Positions 61,803-64,000 of a stretch of DNA of 64,000 nucleotides are shown here, one piece after another (the stretch's first letter is position 1; every line of letters begins with the position of its first letter). Both the position numbers and the translations under genes were made by a program. Source of the DNA: Microbacterium sp. KUDC0406 (GTDB lineage: Bacteria; Actinomycetota; Actinomycetes; Actinomycetales; Microbacteriaceae). Location: NCBI RefSeq assembly GCF_021582875.1, contig NZ_CP091138.1:1116001-1180000 (forward strand), read 5' to 3'. The notes below the pieces were generated by a model. It was not told where the DNA came from. It was given only the letters and a program-made list of their open reading frames with translations, and searched no databases.

Positions 61803-63041
61803 ATGACCAAGCGCATCGTCGTGACCGGCATCGGCGCCACGTCCGCCCTCGGAGGAACCGCACCGGAGAACTGGGCGAACCTGCTCGCCGGCGTCCCCGG
61901 GGCGCACACCCTGCCCCACGAGTGGATCGAGAAGTATCAGATCCCCGTGAAGTTCGCCGCCGAGGCATCCGTCCGTCCCGAAGAGGTGCTGCCGCGTCAC
62001 GAGGCGAAGCGCCTCGACCCGTCCACCCAGTTCGCTCTGATCGCCGCACGCGAGGCGTGGGAGGACGCCGGAGCACCGGAGGTCGCCCCGGAGCGCCTCG
62101 GCATCGACTGGGCCACCGGGATCGGCGGCGTATGGACCCTTCTGGACGCCTGGGACACCCTGCGTGAGAAGGGCCCCCGTCGGGTGATGCCCCTCACGGT
62201 GCCGATGCTGATGCCGAATGCCGGTGCGGGCAATCTGTCGCTGCAGTTCGGCGCGAAGGCCTTCGCACGCACGGTCGTGAGCGCCTGCGCCTCGAGCACC
62301 GAATCGATCGCCAACGCCTACGAGCACCTGCAGGACGGTCTCGCGGACGTGGTCATCGCCGGCGGTGCGGAGTCCGCCATCCACCCGATCACGATGGCCT
62401 CCTTCGCCTCGGCACAGGCCCTGTCCCGCCGCAACGACGACCCCGAGGGCGCCTCCCGCCCCGGTGCGATCGACCGCGACGGCTTCGTGATGGGAGAGGG
62501 CGGTGCCGCGCTCGTCCTCGAGACCGAGGAGCACGCCAAGGCTCGCGGTGCGAAGATCTACGCCTACCTCGTGGGCGGCGGAGTGACGGCCGATTCCTAC
62601 CACATCACGGGGAACGACCCCGAGGGCGCCGGTGCGGCCCGCGCCGTCGAGCAGGCGCTCGCCCAGGCGGGGGCGACGGCCGACGAGGTCACCCACATCA
62701 ACGCGCACGCCACCTCGACGCCGGTCGGCGACCCGAACGAGTACGAGGCGCTCAAGCGCGTCTTCGGCGAGCGGATCGACGAGATCCCGGTGTCGGCGAC
62801 CAAGGCGTCCACCGGACACCTGCTGGGCGGCACGGGAGCGCTCGAAGCGGTGTTCACCATCCTGGCGCTGCGCGACCGCATCGCGCCGCCGACGATCAAC
62901 ATGACCGAGCCCGACCCGGCAGTGCCGTTCAGGCTCTCCGGCGAGCCTCAGCCCCTCGGTGAGGGCCCGCAGCTGGCGATCAGCAACTCCTTCGGCTTCG
63001 GCGGTCACAACGCCGTCGTGGTGTTCCGCAGCGCGGACTGA
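61803..63041 (+). CDS. fabF: Beta-ketoacyl-ACP synthase II
   Basis: A 412-residue elongating condensing enzyme. The catalytic Cys162 is in VVSACASSTESIA, and the two histidines are in HINAHATSTPVGDP and KASTGHLLGGTGALEA. GFVMGEGGAALVLE is the other family motif. The gap to acpP is 79 bases with no terminator, so it is probably co-transcribed. A terminator hairpin follows. Confidence 0.97.
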   Translation: MTKRIVVTGIGATSALGGTAPENWANLLAGVPGAHTLPHEWIEKYQIPVKFAAEASVRPEEVLPRHEAKRLDPSTQFALIAAREAWEDAGAPEVAPERLGIDWATGIGGVWTLLDAWDTLREKGPRRVMPLTVPMLMPNAGAGNLSLQFGAKAFARTVVSACASSTESIANAYEHLQDGLADVVIAGGAESAIHPITMASFASAQALSRRNDDPEGASRPGAIDRDGFVMGEGGAALVLETEEHAKARGAKIYAYLVGGGVTADSYHITGNDPEGAGAARAVEQALAQAGATADEVTHINAHATSTPVGDPNEYEALKRVFGERIDEIPVSATKASTGHLLGGTGALEAVFTILALRDRIAPPTINMTEPDPAVPFRLSGEPQPLGEGPQLAISNSFGFGGHNAVVVFRSAD

Positions 63042-63052
63042 CGCCAGGCGGT

Positions 63053-63092
63053 GCAGAGGGGGCTTCCGGAGTCATCCGGAAGCCCCCTCTGC
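63053..63092. terminator. Bidirectional terminator after fabF
   Basis: An 18-bp perfect stem GCAGAGGGGGCTTCCGGA / TCCGGAAGCCCCCTCTGC with a GTCA loop, between the convergent fabF and YczE-type genes. Confidence 0.88.
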
Positions 63093-63104
63093 GCGACCCG
63101 CTGG

Positions 63105-63764
63105 TCATCCGTGTGACGGCAGCGTTGCCGAACGCACGGCGCGGCGCCGCGTGAAGAATCCCAGGAACACCCCGATCAGCGGCCCCACTCCGAACGCGAA
63201 CGCCACTGTGCCGACGCCGACCGGTCCGCCGAGCAGGAATCCGATCAGCAGGACGCCGCCCTCCAGGAACGTCCGCACCAGCCACACCGGCCGGCCGGTG
63301 CGCGCCACGAGCCCTGTCATCAGACCGTCGCGCGGTCCGGGGCCGAAGTCGGCGGATATGTACAGCCCGGTCGCGAACGCGAGCAGCACCAGTCCGGCGA
63401 TGAACATCGGAACGGCGATCCACAGCGACGACGCGCGCGGCACGAGGGCGAGTGTCAGGTCGGCACTCGGCCCGACCACCACGGCGTTGAGCAGAGTGCC
63501 CACTCCGATGCGCTGGCGCAGGGGGATCCACAGCAGCAGGACCACGGCCGCCACCAGGCAGGTGATCACGCCGAAGCCGAGATGCGTGGTCGCGGCCAGC
63601 CCCAGCGCGAGCACATCCCAGGGTGCCACTCCGATGCCCGCCCGCACCATCAGCGCCATTCCGGCCCCGAACAGGAACAGCCCGATCAGCAGCTGCGCCG
63701 CCCGCTCGGCGAGGTCCCTGGGGCCGCTGGCGGAGATGGGGAGGAAGATCGAACGGAGCCTCAT
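63105..63764 (-). CDS. YczE/YyaS/YitT-type membrane protein
   Basis: A 219-residue polytopic protein with five to six helices: AAQLLIGLFLFGAGMALMVR, DVLALGLAATTHLGFGVITC, FIAGLVLLAFATGLYISADF and others. The conserved loop GVAPWDVL and FGPGPRDGLMTGLV are typical of the YczE family. These genes are commonly divergent from a MocR regulator, as here, and are controlled by it. The transported molecule is unknown. I chose ATG 63764. Confidence 0.87.
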   Translation of the reverse strand: MRLRSIFLPISASGPRDLAERAAQLLIGLFLFGAGMALMVRAGIGVAPWDVLALGLAATTHLGFGVITCLVAAVVLLLWIPLRQRIGVGTLLNAVVVGPSADLTLALVPRASSLWIAVPMFIAGLVLLAFATGLYISADFGPGPRDGLMTGLVARTGRPVWLVRTFLEGGVLLIGFLLGGPVGVGTVAFAFGVGPLIGVFLGFFTRRRAVRSATLPSHG

Positions 63765-63801
63765 GTCCTCATCCTGGCCTCCTCGACGTCGACGGCATGA
63801 G

Positions 63802-63841
63802 GACCACTCGATGAAAAGTGGTCTGTCGTTCTCAGACCACT
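63802..63841. promoter_or_regulatory. Three GACCACT half-sites in the YczE-MocR intergenic region
   Basis: GACCACT occurs at 63802-63808 and 63835-63841, with its reverse complement AGTGGTC at 63817-63823. The inner pair extends to AGTGGTCTG / CAGACCACT around a 7-base spacer. A combination of direct and inverted half-sites is typical for MocR/PdxR regulators acting on their own divergent promoter region. Confidence 0.65.
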
Positions 63842-63859
63842 CTGCGGCATGCTGGAGGC

Positions 63860-64000
63860 ATGGCCTCCCGGTTGGTGACACAGCTCGGCACGCACAGCGT
63901 CGCCGGCGCGAGTGCCGGCGATCTCGCCGACCAGATCCGCGCGCTCATCCTCGACGGCCGCCTCACCGTGGGAGAGCGGCTGCCCAGCGAACGCGCGCTC
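63860..64000 (+). CDS. MocR/GntR-type PLP-dependent transcriptional regulator, 3' end missing
   Basis: Forty-seven residues are present before the window ends. They hold the start of a winged helix: ASAGDLADQIRALILDGRLT followed by VGERLPSERAL, the standard GntR pattern. The divergent YczE-type gene strongly suggests a MocR regulator with a C-terminal aminotransferase-like domain, but that part is outside the window. GGAGG precedes the ATG. Confidence 0.75.
   Translation, partial: MASRLVTQLGTHSVAGASAGDLADQIRALILDGRLTVGERLPSERAL

Overview
The window looks like a chromosomal core region of a high-GC Gram-positive actinobacterium of the family Microbacteriaceae, most likely Microbacterium or a close relative. 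The evidence is the very high GC content, frequent GTG starts, actinobacteria-only families (SepH, DUF3093, DUF3159, DUF3710, DUF4191, DUF4193, DUF7455), a PucR-type FasR in front of fabD-fabH-acpP-fabF, and gene order resembling Mycobacterium tuberculosis in two blocks (dut/DUF3710/DUF3093/DUF4193/ppgK/sigA genes; and pepB-dlaT-DUF4191-RDD-glnA1-glnE-glnA2-zinc ribbon-aceE-fasR-fabD). I see no prophage, insertion sequence or CRISPR array. Coding density is high: no stretch above 300 bases lacks a gene except 50917-51399, which holds the RNase P RNA.

Layout. 1-5.5 kb: GAP-family membrane protein, SulP transporter, large LuxR regulator, SHOCT and DUF6325 proteins. 5.6-16.9 kb: VIT1-type transporter, helicase, GDSL hydrolase, dxs, aconitase, DUF3159/DUF3710/dut. 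17-26 kb: DUF4193, sepH, phosphodiesterase, the two topoisomerase IV genes in convergent orientation, and between them a small repeat-bracketed accessory island (zeta-like kinase, broken GIY-YIG gene, GNAT). 26-31.1 kb: one tightly coupled minus-strand operon, sigA-murT-gatD-racemase small subunit-racemase barrel subunit. 31-37 kb: PAC2 protein, pepA, lpd, two-lipoyl-domain E2. 37-50.7 kb: unknown membrane protein, DUF4191, rimK/rimB, RDD, glnA with a GlnR-type box, pdxH, glnE, second glutamine synthetase, ppgK. 51-55.3 kb: rnpB, family A polymerase, aldo/keto reductase, zinc-ribbon protein, YchJ protein, tRNA-Val. 55.4-63 kb: aceE-fasR-fabD-fabH-acpP-fabF, supplying acetyl-CoA and fatty acids. 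63.1-64 kb: YczE membrane protein divergent from a MocR/GntR regulator.

The most interesting locus is 26.07-31.13 kb. GatD lacks both glutaminase catalytic residues and has no cysteine. MurT lacks the family's four-cysteine zinc ribbon. The two downstream genes are complementary halves of an alanine-racemase-type enzyme: one keeps the PLP lysine barrel but has lost the C-terminal tyrosine, the other keeps the tyrosine domain but has lost most of the barrel. Microbacteriaceae make B-type peptidoglycan, in which the D-Glu alpha-carboxyl carries the interpeptide bridge and cannot be amidated. My hypothesis is a bridge-building system: MurT/pseudo-GatD as an amino acid:D-Glu ligase, and the split enzyme as a heteromeric racemase for a bridge D-amino acid.

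Caution: twelve single-base frameshifts interrupt eleven genes, many of them normally essential (acnA twice, DUF3710, gatD, pepA, lpd, an unknown gene, a DUF1579-like gene, glnE, a glutamine synthetase, fasR, fabD). The sense on both sides of each break is intact, so uncorrected sequencing or assembly indels are the most likely cause. I annotate these as genes spanning the break.
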